Shown here: in pieces, positions 24,406 to 32,420 of the stretch
How positions within the stretch are numbered: the stretch's first letter is position 1
How the letters are laid out: each line of letters begins with the position of its first letter
Assembly (NCBI GenBank): GCA_013286215.1
Contig: JABDGC010000009.1
Coordinates: 1-45,109 of the forward strand
Reading direction: 5' to 3'
DNA length: 45,109 bases
Origin: Gammaproteobacteria bacterium
GTDB lineage: Bacteria; Pseudomonadota; Gammaproteobacteria; DSM-16500
Translations under genes and position numbers: made by a program
Notes under the pieces: generated by a model
The model's database searches: none
What the model saw: only the letters and a program-made list of their open reading frames with translations
Told to the model about the DNA's origin: nothing

Positions 24406-26625
24406 ATGGACCAGAACACGGAACTTTTCAAGCAACTCATTGACACCTTTCAGGCGGAGCTGGAGGAAAACCTGCAGCACATCACCAAAGCCTTGCTCGA
24501 GCTTGAAAAAGGTGATTTAAGCGGAGAGGAGTTAAAAAGTCGCATTGACCTGATTTTCAGGTGCGCGCATAACATCAAAGGCACCTCCCGCAGCCTCGGC
24601 ATTCAACCCATTGCCGACATCGCCCATCCGCTGGAGTCCCTGTTTCTCGCCGTGCAAAATAACACCCTTGCGCTCACGGCCCGCAGCGTCGACCTCTGTT
24701 TGGAGGGTGTGGACGGAATGCGCGCGGCCATGCAGGCCTTTGTCGCGAAAGAACCGCTCCATTTTAACCTGGAAGAGCTCATTCAGCGCATCCAGAAGGG
24801 CTCTCAGCCCAACCTCACTCCCCCTGCACCGACCCAGGAAAAAAACCAGCCCGCCAAAAAAAAAGCAAGCCCCGCTAAAAACCCGGAAGAAAGCGACACG
24901 ATCCGGGTATCGCTGAGCAAGCTGGACCGGATTTCAGCCTTGATGGAAGAAATGCAGATCGGCAAAATCGCCATCGATGATCATTATCTCGAATTAACGC
25001 GGGCGTCCGCCAAATCAAAACAGCTCAACAACCATTGGTCGCAAACGCTGCTGACGCTGCAAAGTCAAGCGAATGCCCACACCGGCGATGGCCTGCAAAA
25101 AGCCGTGGCCGGCAACAGCGATTTTATCGCTGACCTGGCCGACACGCTGAGCCAAATGCAGAAAACGATGCGGCCTCATATTAACGAACTTTCGATTTTA
25201 AATAACTCCCTCCAGGAAGAAGTGCGCATGCTGCGCTTGGTTCCCGCTGCCAACCTAACCTGCAACCTGCCCCGCACGGTGCGCGATTTAGCCCAGGAAC
25301 TCGATAAAAAAATCGACTTTACAATCCACGGCGATGAAGTCAAGGTGGACAAAATCATCCTGGAAGGCTTAAAAAACCCCTTGCTGCATTTGTTGCGAAA
25401 CGCCATTGACCATGGCATCGAAACCGAAGCGGAGCGCTTGGCCAAGGGGAAAGCCAGCGTCGGCAAAATTGATCTAGCAATCCAACAAGAAGGGAATCAA
25501 ATTGTTTTTTGCATCAAAGACGACGGTCGGGGCATCGACACCCAGAAGGTAGCCCGTTTAGCCTTGAATAAGGGGCTGATTTCAAAAACAGAGCTGGACG
25601 CCCTCAAGAAAGAGGAAATCCTGAACTTGATTTTTCATCCCGGATTCTCCACGAAAGAGATCGTTACCGAGGTTTCCGGGCGCGGCGTGGGTCTGGACGT
25701 GGTTAAGTCGAGCCTGGAAAGTTTAAAAGGACAAATTAAAGTTGAAACAACCCTGGATCAAGGCGCCACTTTTACCTTGCGCCTGCCGCTGACCTTAGTC
25801 AGTGAGCGGGGCTTGATGGTCAGCAGTGGCGGACACCTCTTTGCCCTCCCAACCAGTGGCATTGAACGCGTGTTAACGCTGAATTCGGACCAAATCATTA
25901 ATCTCGAAGCCAACCAAGCCATCGCGCTTGATCAACATCCCGTTCCCCTCCGCGCGCTCTCTGATCTGCTCAAACTCGAAAAAACGGAGCCCGCCCTCCC
26001 GGATCGTCTTTTCATCGTCGTCATCCGCAAGGGTTGGCAATTGATGGCGCTGTTGGTTGAAGACATTATCGGCGAAAGAGAAATTGTCATCAAGCCGCTA
26101 CAGGCGCCGATGACGCGGGTGCCTTGTGTCGCCGGCGGTACCTTATCCGGAAACGGGCAGGTTATTATCGTGCTCAACACCAATGACTTGATTAACCAAG
26201 CCCTCCAGCTCCCTTCCGGGTCTCGGCTCCGCTTTCACGTCGAGAAAACCAAGACGCAGACCCGTCCGCATATTTTGGTGGTCGACGACTCCATCACCAC
26301 CCGCACCCTGGAAAAAAATGTGCTCGAGAGCAAGGATTACCAGGTCACGGTCGCCGTGAATGGCAAAGAAGCCTGGGACCTCCTGCAAAAGCAAAAATTT
26401 TCCCTCTTGATCACGGATGTCTCCATGCCGATTATGGACGGCTTTACCTTGACCGAACGCATCAAGCAAAGCCTCGAGCTCAAAGACCTGCCCGTTATTA
26501 TCGTCACGTCCCTGGGCAGTGAGGCAGAAAAAAAGCGCGGCGTCGAGGCCGGCGCCAATGCTTATATTGTCAAAAGCGAGTTTGAATCCAGCCAGCTCTT
26601 AGAAATGATCGCGCAACTGGTGTAA
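24406..26625 (+). CDS. Chemotaxis-type histidine kinase CheA fused to a receiver (WspE-like)
   Basis: This 739-residue kinase has an HPt domain with phospho-acceptor H55 in Ala-His-Asn-Ile-Lys-Gly-Thr, a Lys/Pro-rich linker (about 135-165), a dimerisation region (about 165-275), an ATPase domain (N-box Leu-Arg-Asn-Ala-Ile-Asp-His-Gly near 330-337; G1 Asp-Asp-Gly-Arg-Gly-Ile-Asp at 372-378; G2 Gly-Arg-Gly-Val-Gly-Leu-Asp at 425-431), a CheW-like domain (about 465-600) and a C-terminal receiver (622-739) with phospho-acceptor D671. No P2 CheY-docking domain is apparent. The fused receiver is typical of WspE and FrzE kinases and may act as a phosphate sink or output. It starts 11 bases after receptor 2. 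Confidence 0.95.
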   Translation: MDQNTELFKQLIDTFQAELEENLQHITKALLELEKGDLSGEELKSRIDLIFRCAHNIKGTSRSLGIQPIADIAHPLESLFLAVQNNTLALTARSVDLCLEGVDGMRAAMQAFVAKEPLHFNLEELIQRIQKGSQPNLTPPAPTQEKNQPAKKKASPAKNPEESDTIRVSLSKLDRISALMEEMQIGKIAIDDHYLELTRASAKSKQLNNHWSQTLLTLQSQANAHTGDGLQKAVAGNSDFIADLADTLSQMQKTMRPHINELSILNNSLQEEVRMLRLVPAANLTCNLPRTVRDLAQELDKKIDFTIHGDEVKVDKIILEGLKNPLLHLLRNAIDHGIETEAERLAKGKASVGKIDLAIQQEGNQIVFCIKDDGRGIDTQKVARLALNKGLISKTELDALKKEEILNLIFHPGFSTKEIVTEVSGRGVGLDVVKSSLESLKGQIKVETTLDQGATFTLRLPLTLVSERGLMVSSGGHLFALPTSGIERVLTLNSDQIINLEANQAIALDQHPVPLRALSDLLKLEKTEPALPDRLFIVVIRKGWQLMALLVEDIIGEREIVIKPLQAPMTRVPCVAGGTLSGNGQVIIVLNTNDLINQALQLPSGSRLRFHVEKTKTQTRPHILVVDDSITTRTLEKNVLESKDYQVTVAVNGKEAWDLLQKQKFSLLITDVSMPIMDGFTLTERIKQSLELKDLPVIIVTSLGSEAEKKRGVEAGANAYIVKSEFESSQLLEMIAQLV

Positions 26626-26628
26626 CTT

Positions 26629-27690
26629 ATGATTAAAATTCTAATCGTGGATGATTCTAAAACGGAGACTTCACTGCTCCAGTCCCTCTTTGAATCCGAA
26701 TCCGATCTCCGCGTCGTGGGCTGCGCACGCAACGGCAAAGAAGCCCTGAAACTGACTGAAACCTTAAAGCCGAATTTGATCACCATGGACCTCGCCATGC
26801 CGATCCTGGATGGCCTTGAAGCGACCCGCTTAATCATGTCTCAGTATCCCACACCCATCGTCATTATCAGCTCGCGCCTCGACAATTACGCTCTCGACGC
26901 TTCCTTTAAAGCGCTGTCCGCCGGCGCCCTCGCCGTGCTCGAAAAACCGCGCATGAACGCAGCCAGCCGGCCCGCCAATACCCGCATCATTGAAACCGTG
27001 CGCAGCATGGCCGAAATCAAGGTCGTGAAACGACGTTTTCAAACGCCGCCGTTAAAAACGAAGCCACTTATCAAACCCAAGGCGTTTCAGAGCGGCAAAG
27101 AATTTGAAATCATCGCCATTGGCTCCTCTGTCGGCGGCCCCCAAGCCTTAAAGGTCATTCTGACCCCGCTTCCCGCCCATTTTCCCGTTCCGATTGTCAT
27201 CGTGCAGCACATGACCGAGGGCTTCATACAGGGCTTTACACAATGGCTAGACAACCAGGTGGCTCTGCACGTCAAGGAAGCCGAGGATTTTGAACTCCTA
27301 CGACCGGGAACCGTTTATTTTGCGCCGGACAAACGCCATTTGGAAGTCATACGTAACGAGAAGGGCCTCTGCGCGAAGCTAAGCGAAGGCGAGCCGGTAA
27401 CCGGCTTTTACCCTTCTGCTACCGTTTTATTAAAATCAGTTGCCGCCGTGTCAGGACCTCAGGCAATCGGTCTACTCTTAACAGGCATGGGCAGTGACGG
27501 CGCCCTCGGCCTGCTTGAGCTCAAAAATGCGCAAGGATATACGCTCACGCAGGATGCCGAAAGCACCGTCGTCTTTGGCATGGCCGGCGTCGCCCACTCC
27601 CTTGGAGCAGTAGATCGCAGCGTTGACCTGGATAAAATCGCCGGCTATTTAATCGCCATCACCCAGAAGAAGCGAGTCTCGCTCAGCTAA
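26629..27690 (+). CDS. cheB: Chemoreceptor glutamate methylesterase CheB (WspF-like)
   Basis: This 353-residue protein has a receiver (1-122, phospho-acceptor D54) and a CheB methylesterase domain (about 158-350). The catalytic triad is visible as S167 in Gly-Ser-Ser-Val-Gly-Gly, H194 in Val-Gln-His-Met and D290 in Gly-Met-Gly-Ser-Asp-Gly. It removes methyl groups added by the upstream CheR and so provides adaptation. In Wsp systems the equivalent WspF is the negative regulator whose loss locks the cyclase on. The ATG follows the cheA stop by three bases. It is the last gene of the operon. Confidence 0.95.
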   Translation: MIKILIVDDSKTETSLLQSLFESESDLRVVGCARNGKEALKLTETLKPNLITMDLAMPILDGLEATRLIMSQYPTPIVIISSRLDNYALDASFKALSAGALAVLEKPRMNAASRPANTRIIETVRSMAEIKVVKRRFQTPPLKTKPLIKPKAFQSGKEFEIIAIGSSVGGPQALKVILTPLPAHFPVPIVIVQHMTEGFIQGFTQWLDNQVALHVKEAEDFELLRPGTVYFAPDKRHLEVIRNEKGLCAKLSEGEPVTGFYPSATVLLKSVAAVSGPQAIGLLLTGMGSDGALGLLELKNAQGYTLTQDAESTVVFGMAGVAHSLGAVDRSVDLDKIAGYLIAITQKKRVSLS

Positions 27691-27699
27691 GGACTGGTT

Positions 27700-27767
27700 A
27701 TCCTGAGCGTAGCGAAGGATCTCGCTCGCTACGATGTAGTAATAAGATCCTTCGCTACGCTCAGGAT
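27700..27767. repeat. Perfect 23-bp inverted repeat between cheB and gshB
   Basis: The 23 bases at 27700-27722 are an exact reverse complement of 27745-27767, with a 22-base spacer. The core TCCTGAGCGTAGCGAAGGAT belongs to a repeat type often seen in the intergenic regions of many bacterial genomes. It lies between two convergent genes and may serve as a bidirectional terminator. Confidence 0.85.
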
Positions 27768-27774
27768 GACGCAA

Positions 27775-28737
27775 TCAAGTGGAGGTTGTACGTCGGCGCT
27801 TGATTTCCTTTTCCAGAAAATCAAACAAGAGTCCGCTGATATTGATCTTGGCCAATTGATCCAACTCCCGAATGCAGGAAGGGCTGGTCACGTTGATTTC
27901 CGTCAGATAGTCGCCGATGATGTCGATACCGGCGAAATAAAGGCCCTTCTCACGCAAAAAAGGCTGCAGACGGCGGCAAATCCAGGTATCGCGCTCCGTT
28001 AAGGGCTGCACAACCGGCTTGGCGCCGGCGATGACGTTGCCGCGCCATTCGCCTTGTTGCGGAACCCGCGCCAAAACAAACGGAAGCGGCTCGCCGTTGA
28101 TGAGCATGATGCGCTTGTCCCCCGCCTGAATTTCCGGGATATAGCGTTGCGCCATCACGGCCCGCGCACCGCGCGCAGTCAGGGTTTCAAAAATCACATT
28201 CGCATTCACGTCTTCCGGTTGGACACGAAAAACGGACTGCCCACCCATCACATCGAGCGGCTTGCACACAATGTCTTGCTGTTCTTGCCAAAACGCCTTG
28301 AGTTGGGCGATTTGATGCGTCACCAGCGTGGGCGGACAACAATCTGGAAAATGCGCGATCGCCAACTTTTCATTGCAATCCCGCAAGCCGCGGGGTTTAT
28401 TCACCACCAGAACACCCGCCTGTTCAGCCACTTCGAGCAGCAGCGTGAGATAAAGATAGTTTTGATCAAAGGGCGGATCATTGCGGATGAAGATCAAGTC
28501 CAAATCGGCCAGCGCCAGCGGTCGCGGCTCTTCAAAGGCAAACCAGTTCTTGAGATCGCGGAACACTTTCAACGGACGGGCCTGGCCATATGCCTGGCCG
28601 TCACGCAAGGAGAGATCCGAGGCTTCAAAATAGAATGTTGGCCAGCCGCGCGCTTCGGCTTCCCATAAAAGCGCCAGACTGCTGTCATGCCCTGGAAGAA
28701 TATTTTGGATCGGGTCCATCACGATACCGACTTTCAT
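27775..28737 (-). CDS. gshB: Glutathione synthetase
   Basis: This ATP-grasp enzyme joins gamma-glutamylcysteine and glycine to make glutathione. The 320-residue length is standard. Family blocks include Val-Gly-Ile-Val-Met-Asp-Pro-Ile at the N-terminus, Phe-Ile-Arg-Asn-Asp-Pro-Pro-Phe-Asp, Asn-Lys-Pro-Arg-Gly-Leu-Arg-Asp-Cys-Asn-Glu-Lys, Cys-Lys-Pro-Leu-Asp-Val-Met-Gly-Gly, and Glu-Ile-Asn-Val-Thr-Ser-Pro near the C-terminus. The start overlaps the gshA stop by four bases (ATGA). It is the last gene of dsbD-gshA-gshB. Confidence 0.96.
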   Translation of the reverse strand: MKVGIVMDPIQNILPGHDSSLALLWEAEARGWPTFYFEASDLSLRDGQAYGQARPLKVFRDLKNWFAFEEPRPLALADLDLIFIRNDPPFDQNYLYLTLLLEVAEQAGVLVVNKPRGLRDCNEKLAIAHFPDCCPPTLVTHQIAQLKAFWQEQQDIVCKPLDVMGGQSVFRVQPEDVNANVIFETLTARGARAVMAQRYIPEIQAGDKRIMLINGEPLPFVLARVPQQGEWRGNVIAGAKPVVQPLTERDTWICRRLQPFLREKGLYFAGIDIIGDYLTEINVTSPSCIRELDQLAKINISGLLFDFLEKEIKRRRTTST

Positions 28738-30020
28738 CCCGCGATCTCCCTCGCCGCCGCCAACATGCTGAGTTGCGCAATCACACCATAGGTGGCCAAA
28801 TGCTTTTGATAGGGATGGACCATTTCACCGCGAGGCCAGGAGCAGCAGCTCCACGCAAAAGGCAGCGACTCAAACTGCATCCCCGGTGAATTCAGGTTCT
28901 CGTCCCTTCCCCGCTCCTGATGAATGCGATAAAAACCGCCGGCCACGTGCTTGCCCCATAAATAAACCACCGGCTCGGCCACGTGCTCCTCCGCACCAAA
29001 AGTTTCAAAGGTATAGACGCCTTCTTGCACCAGCACCCGCGTCACGGGAACGCCGCCCTTGGACTTAGCCATGGACGTACGCTGCTTGCGATTCAGGCTA
29101 CTGAGCTCATCGACGCTGCGCACCGTCATCACAGCCATGCCCTGGGTTCCCGAATCAGCCTTGACGATGATAAAGGGCTGCTGCGTCACGCCATATTCCT
29201 GGTATTTTTTCTGGATGTCTTCCAGCAAGGTCTTCGCGTTCGCCATTAAACAATCCAGCCCTTCGCTGCGCAGAAAATCAATCTCACCGCAATAACGAAA
29301 CAGCGGCGTGAACAGCCAGGAATCCAGGCCCAGCATTTCCGCGAACTCCTTACTGAGGGCGGCGTAATATTGAAAATGCTCCGACTTGAGGCGCTGGTGC
29401 CAGCCCAACTCGGCCGGCGGAAACAGGGGCTGCTCTACATGCTGCAAAAGTGGCGGTATGCCTGCAGAAAGGTCGTTGTTCAACAAGATCAGGTCTGGAA
29501 TTCCGGCTCCAAAGCGGAGTTTTGCGCCCTCGCGAACCAGCGTCTCCAAGACCAAACGGCCGCCGCTTTGCAAGGGAATCTCACCGGACGGCCCCACATC
29601 TTTGCTCAAAGAGCCGACGCTCACCTGGAAACCTGCCCGCTTTAAAATATCAACCAGAGCCCCCACATTTTCCCAGTAAAAAAGATTGCGGGTATGGCTT
29701 TCGGGAATCAGACCGATGACTTTCGCGCCAGGTACTCGGTCGAGAATGGCCCCTTTCGCGGCCTCGATCACATCGTTTAAAAAATCGGGGTTGAGATTAT
29801 TAAAGCCCGCTGGAAAAAGATTCATGTCCACCGGCGCCAGTTTAAAACCGGCGTTGCGCAGGTCCACGGAACCATAGAGCGGCGGCGGCGTTTTTTTCCA
29901 TTGCGCCTCAAACCAGTGGCCAATTTCTTTTTGCTTCTCCTGCAAGCGCGTTTCCAGAAGCAGCAGTGATTTTAAGGACTGCGCTCCGGCCAGCAGAGCA
30001 AGCTGGGGAACCGCTTCCAT
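28734..30020 (-). CDS. gshA: Glutamate--cysteine ligase (proteobacterial GshA type)
   Basis: This enzyme makes gamma-glutamylcysteine, the first step of glutathione synthesis. The 428-residue protein does not look like the E. coli GshA; it resembles the shorter family described from Acidithiobacillus-type proteobacteria, with Ser-Val-Asp-Leu-Arg-Asn-Ala-Gly-Phe-Lys-Leu-Ala-Pro-Val-Asp, Asn-Leu-Phe-Pro-Ala-Gly-Phe-Asn-Asn-Leu, and Val-Lys-Ala-Asp-Ser-Gly-Thr-Gln-Gly-Met. The operon with gshB (four-base overlap) supports the assignment. Its start lies two bases after the dsbD stop. Confidence 0.9.
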   Translation of the reverse strand: MEAVPQLALLAGAQSLKSLLLLETRLQEKQKEIGHWFEAQWKKTPPPLYGSVDLRNAGFKLAPVDMNLFPAGFNNLNPDFLNDVIEAAKGAILDRVPGAKVIGLIPESHTRNLFYWENVGALVDILKRAGFQVSVGSLSKDVGPSGEIPLQSGGRLVLETLVREGAKLRFGAGIPDLILLNNDLSAGIPPLLQHVEQPLFPPAELGWHQRLKSEHFQYYAALSKEFAEMLGLDSWLFTPLFRYCGEIDFLRSEGLDCLMANAKTLLEDIQKKYQEYGVTQQPFIIVKADSGTQGMAVMTVRSVDELSSLNRKQRTSMAKSKGGVPVTRVLVQEGVYTFETFGAEEHVAEPVVYLWGKHVAGGFYRIHQERGRDENLNSPGMQFESLPFAWSCCSWPRGEMVHPYQKHLATYGVIAQLSMLAAAREIAG

Positions 30021-30022
30021 GG

Positions 30023-31870
30023 TCAGCGTTCTCCTATTGAATTAGCGCGAGCAAGGAACAAATGATGATCGACTTCCCCCACAATACGTTTCTCCATCAC
30101 TTCCTGTCCTTTCGGATTAAAAAATAGAAAAGTAGGCGGCGCAATAACATGATAGCGCTTTAATAAGGCCTGATCAAAGGCATTATTCTCGGTCACATTC
30201 GCGCGCAGCAGGATAAAATGACGCAGCGTGTTTTGAACTTCTTTTTGGCTAAGGACCGTCGCCTCCAGGGCTTGACAGGATTCACACCAAGCGGCGTAAA
30301 AATCCATCATGACCGGCTTCCCTGCGCGTTTGGCCCGTGCTAGAAGAGCGTCCAATTGCGTCATGTCCTTCAGGTCGATGAAGTCCAAGGCTTGGGAGCC
30401 GCTTCGATTAGCCGTCAAAGGCGACTTTTCGAGGGCCGCGCGCTCAAAAGGATAAAAAGGACTGCTATAGCTCATGGAAACACCGACAAATAAAACCAGG
30501 GCATAAAGAACAAAAAGGCCCCCACAAAAATAGGCCAGATATTGCTTAAAGCCGGCGAGACCTTCGACGAAAAAGAGAAAAACAGCCGTCAAGATCAAAA
30601 GACTGGCCCAGAGAAAGAGCGTCAGGCTCCCCGGCAGGATGCGCGACAGCATCCAGATGGCCATACCGAAGAGCAGAAAGGCAAAGAGTTTCTGTAGGAC
30701 TTCCATCCAAGGTCCACTCTTGGGCAGATATTTCCCCGCTGAAAAACCGAGCAGGAGCAGAGGCAGGCCCATGCCGAGACCCAAAGCGAATAAAGCGCCG
30801 GCACCTAAAAGCAGATTGCCGCTTTCCGAGATATAAGCCAACACACCCACCAAGGGTGCAGTGACGCAGGGTGAAACAATCAGGGTGGAAAGACAGCCCA
30901 TCAAAAAATCGCCCAGGTAGCTGCCGCCTTTTTGCCGTTGCTGCCAGCGGAGGATATGCTCCCGCCAGGCAGCGGGCAGTTGCAGTTCAAAAAAATCCAG
31001 CATGGAGAAGGCCAGCAAAACAAAGAGGAGGCTGAAGCCGCTAATGATCCAGGGACTCTGGAAATAGGCCTGAATACTGCTCCCCAGCCAGGCGACCAAA
31101 AGACCGGCTGCGGCATAAGTCAGGGACAGGCCCAACACATAGGCCAGGGAATATTGCAAAGCCTTCCAGTGCGTTCGATGTTTTCGACCCACAATAATAC
31201 TGGAAAGAATCGGGAGCATTGGCAAGCTACAGGGCGTAAAAGCCAGCAAAACGCCCAGTCCCAGGAAGCAGAGCAGCGTCACAACTGCGGCATGCGAGCT
31301 TAAAAAAGCTTTCGCGGCGCCCTGATCCGTTAACAAGCTGGGTTCAAAGGAGGCCGTTTCCTCCGCTGACTTGTCCATTTCCGGAGGAAACGCCTCGCTC
31401 ACCGTCAGCAAGGCCGCCTGGTTCAAGCCTTCGGCTGAGAAAGGATAAGCTACATGCAGGCGCTTTTTCATGGGTGCATAGCAAAACCCCTCTTGAGAGC
31501 AGCCCTGATATTGAATCATTAAGTTGATTTCTTTATAAACCTTTCCCGCCAAGGGAAGGACTATTTGAACCTGTCCGCTATAGGCGCGAAAGGTTCCGCC
31601 CACGGGGTCACGCTGGGTTTGGCTCGCCGGCCACTCGATCTTCGTGGCACGCAGGGCGTTTGCAGGGTCAGCGCTAAAGTGCAGCTTGTCACGGTATATA
31701 TAATAGCCGGGAGCCACATGCCACTCCGCAACCAGCCGCCCTGGCTTCTCTAGATAAGCAGAAAAAACAAAGGCTTGATTGGCAGGCAAGGGCCGCACCT
31801 CGGCCTGGGCCGGGTTCAGAAGGAAGACGGCGGTCAGGAGGACAATGCCTTTGTAGAGTGGTTTTAGCAT
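30023..31870 (-). CDS. dsbD: Thiol:disulfide interchange protein DsbD
   Basis: DsbD carries reducing power from cytoplasmic thioredoxin across the inner membrane to the periplasm. The 615-residue protein has a signal peptide (about 1-23, Ala-Gln-Ala), a periplasmic alpha domain with C124 and C130, a central membrane domain with about eight segments containing C214 (Thr-Pro-Cys-Ser-Leu-Pro) and C335 (Ser-Pro-Cys-Val-Thr-Ala), and a C-terminal thioredoxin-like gamma domain with Trp-Cys-Glu-Ser-Cys (C529/C532). All six redox cysteines are present. It heads an operon with gshA and gshB, linking periplasmic and cytoplasmic thiol homeostasis. Confidence 0.95.
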   Translation of the reverse strand: MLKPLYKGIVLLTAVFLLNPAQAEVRPLPANQAFVFSAYLEKPGRLVAEWHVAPGYYIYRDKLHFSADPANALRATKIEWPASQTQRDPVGGTFRAYSGQVQIVLPLAGKVYKEINLMIQYQGCSQEGFCYAPMKKRLHVAYPFSAEGLNQAALLTVSEAFPPEMDKSAEETASFEPSLLTDQGAAKAFLSSHAAVVTLLCFLGLGVLLAFTPCSLPMLPILSSIIVGRKHRTHWKALQYSLAYVLGLSLTYAAAGLLVAWLGSSIQAYFQSPWIISGFSLLFVLLAFSMLDFFELQLPAAWREHILRWQQRQKGGSYLGDFLMGCLSTLIVSPCVTAPLVGVLAYISESGNLLLGAGALFALGLGMGLPLLLLGFSAGKYLPKSGPWMEVLQKLFAFLLFGMAIWMLSRILPGSLTLFLWASLLILTAVFLFFVEGLAGFKQYLAYFCGGLFVLYALVLFVGVSMSYSSPFYPFERAALEKSPLTANRSGSQALDFIDLKDMTQLDALLARAKRAGKPVMMDFYAAWCESCQALEATVLSQKEVQNTLRHFILLRANVTENNAFDQALLKRYHVIAPPTFLFFNPKGQEVMEKRIVGEVDHHLFLARANSIGER

Positions 31871-31965
31871 GCGGGTCGTTTTAGTTGTGGTTGAATCTTG
31901 CCTAGGATACTCGATTTGGGATGATTTATAAACCTATAATAGTTGAAGTTGTAGACTTCTGGCTC

Positions 31966-31993
31966 TTGACTCTGTTTGCTTTCTCTATATATT
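31966..31993 (+). promoter_or_regulatory. Sigma70-like promoter of groESL
   Basis: TTGACT (31966-31971), a 16-base spacer and TATATT (31988-31993) form a good vegetative promoter. Transcription would begin near 32000, inside the CIRCE element that follows. Confidence 0.6.
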
Positions 31994-32019
31994 TAGCACT
32001 CAAGGCTTGAGACTGCTAA
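31993..32019. promoter_or_regulatory. CIRCE operator (HrcA-binding inverted repeat)
   Basis: TTAGCACTC (31993-32001), nine bases, GACTGCTAA (32011-32019). The consensus is TTAGCACTC-N9-GAGTGCTAA, so 17 of the 18 arm positions match. It overlaps the expected start of the sigma70-type transcript and precedes groES, the standard position for HrcA repression of chaperonin genes. Confidence 0.9.
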
Positions 32020-32031
32020 AACTGCCCCCAT
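32006..32031 (+). promoter_or_regulatory. Sigma32-like heat-shock promoter of groESL
   Basis: CTTGAG (32006-32011) and CCCCAT (32026-32031, extended to CCCCCATATA) with a 14-base spacer match the RpoH consensus (CTTGAA, 13-17, CCCCAT). The -35 lies within the CIRCE element, so HrcA binding would also block this promoter. Confidence 0.7.
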
Positions 32032-32076
32032 ATATTAACTTAGATATTCATTCACTAACCGTAAGGAGAAGTAAAA

Positions 32077-32382
32077 ATGAGCAAAAAATCTCCCAAGATT
32101 CGTCCTTTAGGAGACCGTCTTGTTGTAGAACCGCAAGAACTCGAAGCTAAAACCGCCGGTGGCATTCTGATTCCAGACACCGCCGACAAAGACAAACCCA
32201 TGCAAGGCACTGTTTTAGCCATCGGCCAAGGCCGCTATGTAGATGGCAAAATGCTGCCCCTGCAAGTCAAAGTGGGCGACAAGGTCCTCTTTGGCAAATA
32301 CGCAGGCACCAACATCAAATTCTCGGAAAAAGAATTTCTTGTCATGCGTGAAGAAGATGTCATGGGCGTCGTTGAAGAGTAA
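32077..32382 (+). CDS. groES: Co-chaperonin GroES
   Basis: This is the lid of the GroEL folding chamber. It has 101 residues, slightly longer than the usual 95-97 because of a basic start (Ser-Lys-Lys-Ser-Pro-Lys) before Ile-Arg-Pro-Leu-Gly-Asp-Arg. The mobile loop reads [12 protein letters not shown], and the C-terminal Glu-Glu-Asp-Val-Met-Gly-Val is typical. AAGGAG lies eight bases before the ATG. groEL follows after 38 bases. Confidence 0.97.
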   Translation: MSKKSPKIRPLGDRLVVEPQELEAKTAGGILIPDTADKDKPMQGTVLAIGQGRYVDGKMLPLQVKVGDKVLFGKYAGTNIKFSEKEFLVMREEDVMGVVEE

Positions 32383-32420
32383 GCCTAATTATTTAACCAT
32401 TCATTAAAGAGGATAAACAC

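Noticed and set aside
28054..28668. Long plus-strand open frame of 204 codons
   Set aside because: It is fully antisense to gshB, which has all family motifs; its translation shows no recognisable domain.
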